Origin: Spirosoma oryzicola
Lineage (GTDB): Bacteria; Bacteroidota; Bacteroidia; Cytophagales; Spirosomataceae
NCBI RefSeq assembly: GCF_021233055.1
Contig: NZ_CP089538.1
Span: 4,790,501-4,854,500 of the forward strand
Length of the DNA stretch: 64,000 bases
Reading direction: 5' to 3'
Shown here: positions 42,753 to 51,176 of the stretch, one piece after another
How positions within the stretch are numbered: the stretch's first letter is position 1
How the letters are laid out: every line of letters begins with the position of its first letter
Program-made: the position numbers and the translations under genes
The notes under the pieces: generated by a model
What the model was told of the DNA's origin: nothing
Seen by the model: the letters and a program-made list of their open reading frames with translations, nothing else
Databases searched by the model: none

Positions 42753-44102
42753 CTACAGCACGACAAACTCCACCCGCCGATTTTTCTTTCGGTTCTCTTC
42801 GTTGTTGTTGGGAGCTAGTGGGTCCAACGGTCCGCGCCCGACCGCTTTCAGCCTACTTTTTTCGACTCCTTTACGAATCAGGTAATCAATCACCGACTGG
42901 CATCGGTCGCGGGAAAGTTTGGTGTTTAACTCGAAATCTCCCTGATTGTCCGTATGACCGCGAATTTCAATTTGTAATGACGGATGTAGCGTTAGGGCAG
43001 CAGCCAATTCATCCAGTTCAGCGTAGGACTCAGGCCGTAAAACCGGACTGCTTTGATCAAAATAAATGCGATTAAGTTGAATTCGTTTGCCCGTTTCCAA
43101 GTCGACAAAGGCGGTTGGTTTAACCGACGACAATGCCAAAGTAGGTGAGCCAGATTTATTCAACCCCATTGATTTCAGGCTACTCGATATGGCAAGCGGC
43201 TGCACATCCATTACAGGCGGCTTAGCGATCAAGCGAACCATTACCGGATTTTGTTCATTTTCGATGGCGACCGCCCGTATCGACTCTTCGTAGCCACTGG
43301 CCCGCGTAGTCAGTTGATAGGTTCCTTTCTCGGTCAACTTCGCGATTACCTGTCCCGCTTCCGAGCCAGCATTGAGTGTAACGGGCGACATTCCACCGGG
43401 GTTGATCAGCGTAAATCGAGCCTGCGGAACAACTTTATTCGTCCGGTTGTCAATCGCCCAGATCACTAATCCAAGCGTTTGCTTATCCAGTTCAGCGTCA
43501 AATTCAACTAACTTTCCCGATGGCGGAACGTCGATCATTAATCGTCGGCTGACAGACGTATACCCATCCGCGCTAACCTGAATATCCAGATCGTCTGGTT
43601 CGGTAAACGTACGTTCGAGCCGTCCGGCGGGAAGCGTGAACTGCTCTTTCTTACCCGTAATCCGCGAAGTCATTACCACCACCGCCGATGCCAGCGGTTG
43701 CCGGATCGTCGTGGCAAACACTTTGACGACCAACATACTAGGCTTGGGCTTTATCAATTTGATGGTTAATTCCTGAACGCTATTCAGGTTCGACAAGCGC
43801 ATTCGGGTAGATAGATAGCCGGAAGCCGATGCCACACTGTTTAATGACGTGCCAGGCAGTACTGATACGCTAAAACGCCGACTGATGCTGTCGTATTCAA
43901 CATGTAGAACCTGCTGTGTTTTTTCGTCCGTCACCCGAAGCTGTCCCCCCGAAACAGGCGCGTACGTTTCCGCATCAACCAATCGAAACGTTATCATTAG
44001 TAAAACGGACGTTTCCACTGATCGGGGCTTTCCATGAACCCCTCCGAAAAGCAACAGGAACTGGACTGCCAATAATACAATCCAAGTTATAGAGCTTTTC
44101 AT
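42753..44102 (-). CDS. OmpA-family protein with beta-sandwich repeats
   Basis: This 449-residue protein has a signal peptide (about 1-24). The middle (about 35-320) looks like three carboxypeptidase-regulatory/CNA-B-like sandwiches, each starting with a phrase like FRLVDAETYAPVSGG, VVKVFATTIRQPLASA or VIWAIDNRTNKVVP. The C-terminal 110 residues are an OmpA peptidoglycan-binding domain: IYFDQSSPVLRPESYAELD, IRGHTDNQGDFELN, and LSRDRCQSVIDYLIRKGV with the usual Asp and Arg ligands. It should tether the outer envelope to peptidoglycan. A secreted unknown gene lies immediately upstream on the same strand (36-bp gap). Confidence 0.9.
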   Translation of the reverse strand: MKSSITWIVLLAVQFLLLFGGVHGKPRSVETSVLLMITFRLVDAETYAPVSGGQLRVTDEKTQQVLHVEYDSISRRFSVSVLPGTSLNSVASASGYLSTRMRLSNLNSVQELTIKLIKPKPSMLVVKVFATTIRQPLASAVVVMTSRITGKKEQFTLPAGRLERTFTEPDDLDIQVSADGYTSVSRRLMIDVPPSGKLVEFDAELDKQTLGLVIWAIDNRTNKVVPQARFTLINPGGMSPVTLNAGSEAGQVIAKLTEKGTYQLTTRASGYEESIRAVAIENEQNPVMVRLIAKPPVMDVQPLAISSSLKSMGLNKSGSPTLALSSVKPTAFVDLETGKRIQLNRIYFDQSSPVLRPESYAELDELAAALTLHPSLQIEIRGHTDNQGDFELNTKLSRDRCQSVIDYLIRKGVEKSRLKAVGRGPLDPLAPNNNEENRKKNRRVEFVVL

Positions 44103-44138
44103 AGACAGATTATTAATACGGTTTCGCTACCGACGCTA

Positions 44139-44747
44139 TCAATGGTGAGCCGTCGTTGATACAGGCGGGTTGATCATGATATGCGCACGGTGCGTACCGG
44201 GGTCCATGATCCAGGGCATACCGGGCGCTTCTGGCTTTGTTGGCAAGCCTGTACTTTCAGCCGTCGCGTAAGGAATATACACGACATACCGCAGATAGCC
44301 GTCCTTTACATCGCCAGAAGTAGGATTATAATCGCCATCCTTAGCGGTATACACAAATAATGTTGACGGCTGCTCAGGCATCTTCAACGTTTTCGCTTTC
44401 ACTTCTTTTTCGCGGATGGCCAGAATTTCGTTGGCTTTCTTTCCTTCCTGTTTCAGCACCCGGCCCCGGTCCATGAATGGGTCCAGATCGCGGTGATAAC
44501 ACGAAACACTCAAGCCTTTCTGGGCGGGGTCGTCGGCCAGACAGACAAGTTCGTTGCTGCCCTTGCGCAGTAAGACAAACTCGTTTTTAGCCGAATAACC
44601 GTACACAGCCGCACCGTCTCGCTTGTCGGCAGGAGCGGCTAATACCGCTGTTTTTATCTGTACATCGGGTGACGGCACAACCGGGCTTTGCGCCATAGCG
44701 GCTGTTATCAGACAGGATGAAAGGCAGAAGAAGGAAAAGGTTTTCAT
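44139..44747 (-). CDS. Secreted protein of unknown function
   Basis: This 202-residue protein has a signal peptide (MKTFSFFCLSSCLITAAMAQ). I do not recognise a family. Visible features are a repeated strand pattern (VYGYSAKNEFVLLRKGSNELVC), a conserved-looking SCYHRDLDPFMDRGRVLK, a basic helix around ANEILAIREKEVKAK, and a C-terminal part with YVVYIPYATAESTGLP and RAHIMINPP ending in His-His. Two cysteines sit in the mature part (VCLADD and SCYHRD) and might form a disulfide. It is transcribed with, and upstream of, the OmpA-family gene. Confidence 0.7.
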   Translation of the reverse strand: MKTFSFFCLSSCLITAAMAQSPVVPSPDVQIKTAVLAAPADKRDGAAVYGYSAKNEFVLLRKGSNELVCLADDPAQKGLSVSCYHRDLDPFMDRGRVLKQEGKKANEILAIREKEVKAKTLKMPEQPSTLFVYTAKDGDYNPTSGDVKDGYLRYVVYIPYATAESTGLPTKPEAPGMPWIMDPGTHRAHIMINPPVSTTAHH

Positions 44748-44841
44748 GCGTAGTAGGTAGCTATCTTGTACAACAAACCGATTTACATACTACGCAAGAT
44801 GCCTTTTTATTGGCAATCCAGCAACTGGATTGATCAAACCG

Positions 44842-46701
44842 CTATTGATACCCTCTCGCTTGCAAACCGAACAGTTCAGCGTACCGCCCATCTTTTTCAA
44901 GCAGTTCGTAATGACTACCAATTTCGAGCAGCGTTCCGTTTTCTAACACCAGGATTCGGTCGGCCATACGGACGGTACTGAACCGGTGCGAAATAATCAC
45001 GGATGAGCGTCCTTCGGTTAGCTTGGCAAAACGCTGAAAGACTTCGTACTCCGCCCGCGCGTCGAGAGCCGCCGTCGGCTCGTCAAGAATAACCAGTTGT
45101 GCATCACGCATATAGGCTCTACCCAGCGCTACTTTCTGCCACTCGCCCCCCGACAATTCAACACCCTTGTTGAACGACCGGCCTAACTGCTGATCATAGC
45201 CACCGGCCAGCTTCGCGATAACCGTATCCGCCAGACTGCGTTGCGCTGATGTTTCAATGCGTGGCTGGTTGGTTCGCTCGTCAATATCGCCCACGGCAAT
45301 GTTGACACCAGCCGACATTTTGAAGCGGGTATAATCCTGAAAAATAACGCCTATATTCTGCCGAAGCGCCGTCAGATCGTACTCCCGCAGATCGTAACCG
45401 TCGAGTAAAATCCGTCCTTCGGCGGGGTCATAGAGCCGAGCCAGCAGTTTAACAAGTGTGGTTTTACCCGCACCGTTCTCACCCACGAGCGCCAGTTTTT
45501 CACCCGCATGAAGCGTAAAAGACAGGTTACGCAACGCCCACCGTTCGGAGTTTGTGTATTTGAACCCGACGTTTTCGAAAACGAACCCTTCGCGGATGGG
45601 ATTTGGAAAGGGCCGTGCTTTACCGGGCGAATGAATCAGGGGTTGGATAGCGAAGTAATCAAACAGATCTTGCAGGTAGATCGCTTCCTGCGTTAGACTA
45701 CTGAACTGAAGCAAAATACCTTCCAGCGACCCACGCACCTGCCGGAACGAACCCGCCAGAAATGTAAGATCACCCAACGAGATTTGTCCGCTCACCGCCC
45801 GCATAACAATCCAGACGTAGGCTCCGTAATAGCCCGCCGTACCAAGCGCGGTCAGGACAGTTCCCCAACTCGCCCGGCTAATGGATAATGCCCGATTCTT
45901 ACGAAAATACTCCCACGAAAGGCTCCGAAAGCGATCAATCAAAAAGCCTGAGAGTCCGAAGATCTTAACTTCTTTCGCTGTCTCGTCACTCGCGCCGATG
46001 TAGCGTATGTAATCGAGCTCGCGCCGTTCGGGTGTCCACGACCGCGACAGAGAGTAACTACGCTGATTAAAGTAGTTGTCACCAATAAACGAAGGCGTCA
46101 CCGCAACCAGAATCAACAGTAACAGCCAGGGATTGTAAACAGCCAGACCAGCCGCCAGAAAGCCAATCGAGATCAACTCCTGCACCTGCCCGAATACGCC
46201 CGATAGCAGTACCGTCCGGCCCGATGTCTGTCGGCGAGCCCGCTCCAGTTTGTCGTAAAACGTAGCGTCTTCAAACTGCTCCAGATCAAGCGTGGCCGCG
46301 TGTTCCATCAACCGAATGGAAATCTTATTGGTGAACAAATCGCCCAGCAATCCGTCCAGCAACGACACGGCCCGCCCCAGCGCCGTCGACAGAATGGCCA
46401 GCCCAAACTCGGCGGCTACGAGCCACCAGAGATAGTTTGTATCATCGGCACCTGCCCCGCCCGGCTGTCTGGACAGGATAACAACCTGATCAACAATTAA
46501 TTTACCAACGTAAAGCGTAGCGGCTGGAATAGCCGCCCGAATCAAACGCAATGCTGCGTTCCCTAAAAACAGACCTGGCGACGTTTCCCACACCAAACGA
46601 AAAAAAGCGGGCAGATTACCGAGGGCGGCAAAGCGTTCGCGCCAGCTTATTTGTTCCTTAGTATCAGTGGAGTTAGCATGTGAATTTACCTTTTTTGCCA
46701 T
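44842..46701 (-). CDS. ABC transporter, fused permease and ATPase
   Basis: This 619-residue half-transporter has an N-terminal membrane domain (about 25-340, five to six helices) and a C-terminal ATPase. It has Walker A GENGAGKTT (about residue 406), Q-loop VIFQDYTRF, the signature LSGGEWQKVALGRA, Walker B LVILDEPTAALDA and H-loop IISHRFSTVRMAD. It should work as a homodimeric exporter. The arrangement is like MsbA/multidrug exporters, but the substrate cannot be read. The conserved Gly-Glu-Trp in the signature (usually Gly-Gln) is a common variant. It is divergent from the thioredoxin-like gene and probably monocistronic. Confidence 0.93.
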   Translation of the reverse strand: MAKKVNSHANSTDTKEQISWRERFAALGNLPAFFRLVWETSPGLFLGNAALRLIRAAIPAATLYVGKLIVDQVVILSRQPGGAGADDTNYLWWLVAAEFGLAILSTALGRAVSLLDGLLGDLFTNKISIRLMEHAATLDLEQFEDATFYDKLERARRQTSGRTVLLSGVFGQVQELISIGFLAAGLAVYNPWLLLLILVAVTPSFIGDNYFNQRSYSLSRSWTPERRELDYIRYIGASDETAKEVKIFGLSGFLIDRFRSLSWEYFRKNRALSISRASWGTVLTALGTAGYYGAYVWIVMRAVSGQISLGDLTFLAGSFRQVRGSLEGILLQFSSLTQEAIYLQDLFDYFAIQPLIHSPGKARPFPNPIREGFVFENVGFKYTNSERWALRNLSFTLHAGEKLALVGENGAGKTTLVKLLARLYDPAEGRILLDGYDLREYDLTALRQNIGVIFQDYTRFKMSAGVNIAVGDIDERTNQPRIETSAQRSLADTVIAKLAGGYDQQLGRSFNKGVELSGGEWQKVALGRAYMRDAQLVILDEPTAALDARAEYEVFQRFAKLTEGRSSVIISHRFSTVRMADRILVLENGTLLEIGSHYELLEKDGRYAELFGLQARGYQ

Positions 46702-46869
46702 ATACTAAAAAGACAAGCGCGACGGGGTATTAGTTCATTAAACGAAAGGCGGTTGGGAAGTCTATTTAGTGACCCATTTTGTCGTCATTCCCGGCTAGTT
46801 CTGCAAACCGATCTGACTAAATAACCGTCCTTTACCAATCCCTAAAGCGGATTCTTTTTCTTTTCTGCG

Positions 46870-46877
46870 TAGCTTCG
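46870..46877 (+). promoter_or_regulatory. -7-like box next to the thioredoxin-like start codon
   Basis: TAGCTTCG differs from TAnnTTTG by one base and ends 4 nt before the ATG. It is a possible leaderless start. Confidence 0.3.
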
Positions 46878-46881
46878 TCTC

Positions 46882-48297
46882 ATGCAGATTTTAGTAAAAA
46901 AGAAGGACGTGCATTTACGCCTGTCACGCTTGGTGATGAGCGTACTTTTCGCGGTATTCCTTCACCACTATGCAGCGTGCAAACCCGTTTCGCTTGATCC
47001 TCCAGCGGGTATTGCCTTTTTTAAAGGCCCCTGGAAGGACATACTGGCCGAAGCGCAGCGGCAGAACAAACCTATATTCCTGGACGTGTATACCAGTTGG
47101 TGCCCTCCCTGCAAACGAATGGCTCGCGAAGCATTTCCCGATCCAGAGCTAGGAACAAAGTTCAACGTACATTTTATCAACTACCAGCTCGACGCCGAAA
47201 AAGGCGAGGGCGTGCTAATTGCTAAACAATACGCTGTATCCAGTTATCCGACCGGACTTTATATCGCCCCGAATGGTAGCTTAGTGCATCGATCCGTCGG
47301 CTACGGGGGTATCAAGGCGATGATTGACCTGGCTGATCATGTGCTTGCCTTTCCTCAACTAAAGGCAACCGTAGCGAAGGGCGATAAAGATTTCGCAAAG
47401 GGCAAACGAGAGCCAGCCTTTCTGAAAAAGTATCTAAAAGCGCGTCAGGAGCTTAACCGACCTGTCTCGGACGTGTTGGATGCTTACCTGAATGCCGTAC
47501 CAGCGTCGGAACGCAACAGCCCCGAAACCATATTGTTTATTGCTCAACAAATCGAATCTTCGACTACAACCGCCTTTGACTACCTGATAAAAACGCGCTA
47601 CGGTCTGCTTGCCGAGGATGTAGCGAGTGCGGTCTCCGAAGCATTGAACCGAGCACTTAGCAATGATCTCAATCGGGCGTTTGCAACCAATGATGAGACC
47701 CTTCTCGAAAAAGCAATTGCAAACGAAGGTCGAAACGTCGCTTTTACCCATCCGGACCAGTTAACTAGTTACCAACAGGAAACCGCCAATCTGTATCGAT
47801 TACACCTGTTGAAAAAAACAAAAAACTTTGGACGCTATGCTACTATTGCCCGACCCCTGGTTCAGAACCGGTTCATGAACTTATCAGTGGATGAATGGCA
47901 CAAAGTCGATTCGGTCGTGACTACGCCCGGAACAAGCGCTCAATCTACTGTTCAATTCCTGGAAAGTGATACGCTAGCCGCTGCTTCGGACGATGCGCGT
48001 CAAAACGATCCGGCGCGCAGAGCGGCTAACATCCTCCGGCAAATTGCTGATACCTACTGGCAACAGGCAACGTCCGCAGCCGACCGGGAACTTGCTCTAA
48101 CCTGGGCTCAGCGATCGGTTGCTTTATACCGCAGTCCCGCAGGTCTGGCTACCTGCGCTCATCTCTTAAAAAAACTCGGACGTACGGAAGAAGCGATCAG
48201 CATTCAGAAAGAAGCCATTCAGGAAGCCACAAAAGCAGGTAAGGACACAAAAATCTACGAGGCAGGCCTAAGCAATATAACGCAAAACCGAAATTAA
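46882..48297 (+). CDS. Thioredoxin-like envelope protein with helical C-terminus
   Basis: This 471-residue protein has an N-terminal hydrophobic segment ending in YAAC (Cys33), possibly a lipoprotein signal preceded by a charged 15-residue stretch. A thioredoxin domain (about 45-165) has the active site WCPPCK (Cys74-Cys77) and the cis-Pro in SSYPTGLYI. The remaining 300 residues are mostly helical and tetratricopeptide-like near the end (ELALTWAQRSVALYRSPAGLATCAHLLKKLG split over about 406-436). It is probably a periplasmic reductase or disulfide-handling protein with a protein-binding tail. Its partners are unknown. Confidence 0.83.
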   Translation: MQILVKKKDVHLRLSRLVMSVLFAVFLHHYAACKPVSLDPPAGIAFFKGPWKDILAEAQRQNKPIFLDVYTSWCPPCKRMAREAFPDPELGTKFNVHFINYQLDAEKGEGVLIAKQYAVSSYPTGLYIAPNGSLVHRSVGYGGIKAMIDLADHVLAFPQLKATVAKGDKDFAKGKREPAFLKKYLKARQELNRPVSDVLDAYLNAVPASERNSPETILFIAQQIESSTTTAFDYLIKTRYGLLAEDVASAVSEALNRALSNDLNRAFATNDETLLEKAIANEGRNVAFTHPDQLTSYQQETANLYRLHLLKKTKNFGRYATIARPLVQNRFMNLSVDEWHKVDSVVTTPGTSAQSTVQFLESDTLAAASDDARQNDPARRAANILRQIADTYWQQATSAADRELALTWAQRSVALYRSPAGLATCAHLLKKLGRTEEAISIQKEAIQEATKAGKDTKIYEAGLSNITQNRN

Positions 48298-48418
48298 TCT
48301 AGCATTAACTATCTGTTAGATAGACAATTAAATCAGAAATGCATTAAAACGATTTAATTTCACAAAGTAGCCCGTTATCCGTTTATATATAATCATTCAC
48401 CTTTCACCGTACTAGCTC

Positions 48419-48931
48419 ATGAAATCGAACAGATTCACCAATTTCTTTGAAAAAGCAGCCTCAAAGGCAACGCAGGCCACCGGCTCGTCAACGGCCTTTT
48501 TGCTGGCTTTATTAACGGTCATCATCTGGCTTGTATCCGGGCCAATCTTTGGCTATTCGGATACATGGCAGTTGGTGATCAATACCGGTACCACGATCAT
48601 TACGTTTCTGATGGTATTCCTGATCCAGAAAGCACAGAACAAAGACTCGCTAGCCATGCAGATCAAACTAAACGAGCTGCTCGCCGTGAACCGAAAAGCC
48701 AGCAACCGGTTACTGAACGTTGAAGACTTGACCGAAGCGGAACTCCGCTCTCTGCATGAGTTTTTCGGACGACTTGCCGAGCGCGCCAAAGTTGAAGCAA
48801 CATTATCGGAATCTCATTCGGTTGAGGAAGCCGAAGAGATTCACGAGGACAAGCGCGAAGAATTGGAAAACCGGAAACAGGAACGTCAACGCGAAAAGAA
48901 AACCAAGAAACAGCCGGTTACACCAATGTAA
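48419..48931 (+). CDS. Low-affinity iron permease-like membrane protein
   Basis: This 170-residue protein has two membrane helices near its start (about 25-45 TAFLLALLTVIIWLVSGPIF, and 53-70 VINTGTTIITFLMVFLIQ). The family-typical KAQNKDSLAMQIKLNELL follows, as in proteins annotated low-affinity Fe/Cu permease. The last 50 residues are strongly charged and form a predicted coiled coil rich in Glu/Lys/Arg. Small bacterial members have no proven iron transport. Its stop lies 4 bp from the stop of the convergent AAA ATPase gene, with no room for a terminator between them. Confidence 0.8.
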   Translation: MKSNRFTNFFEKAASKATQATGSSTAFLLALLTVIIWLVSGPIFGYSDTWQLVINTGTTIITFLMVFLIQKAQNKDSLAMQIKLNELLAVNRKASNRLLNVEDLTEAELRSLHEFFGRLAERAKVEATLSESHSVEEAEEIHEDKREELENRKQERQREKKTKKQPVTPM

Positions 48932-48935
48932 TCGG

Positions 48936-49985
48936 TTAGAATCCCATCTTCACTTCCTGCCGCTCGCCCGAAACCGTTTGCGCTTCCATATTAAAAATAT
49001 CGGCCAGCGTCATCGGCTCTTTGGTCTGGAAATCCATGCCGAGGTGCGCCAACAGCTCATTGGCTTTCGAAGCGGATAGCTTCCCAAAGGCGTAGTCAAC
49101 CATCAGGCGACCTTTGCGAAGCAGCGCTTTATCGAGTAGGTGCTTGCTGGCGTTGAAGGTAGCAATCACCTGAATATGCATACAATCGGCCAGTAGGCCA
49201 TCGGTCAGGTTCAGGATATTTGACACGCTGTTTGTATCACCACCGGCCTCACGCGATTGCAGGATACGTTCGGCATCCTCAATGATGAGCACGGAGTCTT
49301 TGTTATCGAGCAAAAACGGTATAATCTCCGGCGATGTGAGGTAATTGGTCATGTAAGGAGGCAGAATAAGCATATCCTTCTTGACCAATGAGCTTAAATA
49401 CTTGATATACGTCGTTTTACCCGTTCCTGGCTCGCCGTGAAGCAGCATCAGTCCTTTACTCTTGGGCTGACCGAGCAGCGTCACCAGACGTTCATGCACC
49501 GGCGGAAAATCGTCGTTGTAGAACAGTTCCAGATTAATGTCAGGGGGTACGATATCGACCCGTTCGGTATGGAGCCCCCCTAAGCCGCTCTGGATCAAAT
49601 AGATGTGCGTCTGATTATCTTCATGAACGTACTTATGCGCCTGAAAGCCATCGAGCAGGTTCCGTGCGCTTTGTTCGTCGCGGTAGAAGCCATACAACCG
49701 AAAGAAGCGTTCCCCCACAAATTCCGCTTTCAGAATGACACCATCGCTGTGTTGATAGATTCGTTCTACAGTATGCCACCCATCATCCGTAACGCGCGAT
49801 GACAGATTGATCTGATTAAAGCCCCGCTCTTCGAGCAATGCGCGCGCCGACGGCTTAAAATCGTCATTAAAATGCAGGTAATTCGGATAACTGCCAAAGG
49901 CTTGCACAAAGTGCGGAGCCATCGGAAATTCACGGTCGAGGTCGCCGGGTATGTACAAGTTTTGAATGGTTTGTTGATTTGACAT
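48936..49985 (-). CDS. AAA-family ATPase
   Basis: This protein is about 349 residues from ATG 49985; in-frame starts up to 21 codons upstream are possible. The ATPase core has Walker A LLHGEPGTGKTTYIKYL, Walker B SVLIIEDAERIL, sensor 1 IQVIATFNAS and an arginine-finger-like LLRKGRLMVDYAFG. The N-terminal 150 residues are a separate domain (EFPMAPHFVQAFGSYPNYLHFN, then WHTVERIYQHSDGVILKAEF) that I do not recognise. Such proteins resemble the Bcs1/ClpX-like single-ring ATPases in layout but the function is unknown. The gene is read toward the iron-permease-like gene and stops 4 bp from it. Confidence 0.82.
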   Translation of the reverse strand: MSNQQTIQNLYIPGDLDREFPMAPHFVQAFGSYPNYLHFNDDFKPSARALLEERGFNQINLSSRVTDDGWHTVERIYQHSDGVILKAEFVGERFFRLYGFYRDEQSARNLLDGFQAHKYVHEDNQTHIYLIQSGLGGLHTERVDIVPPDINLELFYNDDFPPVHERLVTLLGQPKSKGLMLLHGEPGTGKTTYIKYLSSLVKKDMLILPPYMTNYLTSPEIIPFLLDNKDSVLIIEDAERILQSREAGGDTNSVSNILNLTDGLLADCMHIQVIATFNASKHLLDKALLRKGRLMVDYAFGKLSASKANELLAHLGMDFQTKEPMTLADIFNMEAQTVSGERQEVKMGF

Positions 49986-50151
49986 ACGACTATCGGCCGT
50001 CAGATAGCGGAACATTTCGGCTTTAGAAAAATCTTCCTGAGGTTTCAAACAGGCGCTAGCTTACAATTTTTCGCTACTAAATTACCTTAAAATTAATCAA
50101 TTGCCTACACCAAGCCTCAGTTTGCCCTAATACCGTGAAACAACCGTTGAT

Positions 50152-51069
50152 TTAGTACGAAAACTTAAGTAAACCTGGCGAAAAACGAAACATAATTTCG
50201 TGTACGCTTTTTTCGTAATATTGGTTAGACAGTGGACTTTCGGGCGTTTGTGAATTGAATATGTAGCCGAGCCGGATCGATTTTGTCAATTGATATTCGG
50301 CGAGTGCCTGCAAATAATTCGTCGAGATGATACCGGGACTATTTCGCCGGTACGATAATCCAAGCCCAAACTCCTCGCCGAACCATATGCGTGCGTTCAC
50401 GTCGATGCCCAACGGTCTATCCTCAATTTTGGAGACCAGAATGGACGGAATCAATACGGTTCCTTCGTCAATTTCCAGCTTTGTACCTACATTCACCATA
50501 ATGGGCCGCACCGCCGGATAGAATGTTTGGCCCGCCAGGTTCACGCCCCGCGACACAACTTCGGGTATGGAAATACCCCCAAAGAAATGCTCAGCCTGGT
50601 AGTAAATACCCACGCCAAAGCTTCCGACAGCACGATTTAGACTCGACGCACTGGTGAAATCGTACACGGGCAGCACGTTCACACCGCCCTGCACTCCAAC
50701 CGACAATTTAGCGAGCGCGGGTAAATTGAATCGGTAGGCCACGCTGCCGTAAACGCCCGTAGCGGCCAACAGCCCCATTCGGTCATTCAACGCCTGAAAG
50801 CCTAACCCGATGCGGCCATTGTCGATGGCTCCGTCCCCCGAAACGCTTTGTGTAAGCGGGGCAGCACGGGCAGAGATCCATTTACGACGCAGAAAGGCGG
50901 ACAAATGAAACGATTCCCGGCTACCCGCGTAGGCCGGATTGATACTTAATGGATTGACCAGATACTGTGAGTAAAGCACTTCCCGCTGGGCCAGAACCGG
51001 CTGAGCAGCCAGCAACGCACAGCCAGCAATAAGCAAAAAACAAAGTTTCCTATAGATACAAACAGACAT
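50152..51069 (-). CDS. Type IX secretion PorP/SprF-family protein (second copy)
   Basis: This 305-residue outer-membrane protein has a signal peptide (about 1-27, ending PVLAQ). The family start REVLYSQYLVNPLSINPAYAGSR follows, then barrel strands with FGVGIYYQAEHFFGGISIP and a C-terminal ESVHEIMFRF-type ending (KSVHEIMFRFSPGLLKFSY). PorP/SprF proteins partner with individual type IX cargo adhesins to hold or export them. It is the last gene of the minus-strand surface cassette and lies 107 bp after the PorE-like gene. Confidence 0.9.
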   Translation of the reverse strand: MSVCIYRKLCFLLIAGCALLAAQPVLAQREVLYSQYLVNPLSINPAYAGSRESFHLSAFLRRKWISARAAPLTQSVSGDGAIDNGRIGLGFQALNDRMGLLAATGVYGSVAYRFNLPALAKLSVGVQGGVNVLPVYDFTSASSLNRAVGSFGVGIYYQAEHFFGGISIPEVVSRGVNLAGQTFYPAVRPIMVNVGTKLEIDEGTVLIPSILVSKIEDRPLGIDVNARIWFGEEFGLGLSYRRNSPGIISTNYLQALAEYQLTKSIRLGYIFNSQTPESPLSNQYYEKSVHEIMFRFSPGLLKFSY

Positions 51070-51176
51070 GACACGTTACGAACAGGAAACCAAATTGCGC
51101 GGTTTTAGGGTAAAAACCTAATTTAACCCATCACTCGATCACTGCGTGCAGTTGGTTTATAGAGCGCGTGGGTGTA

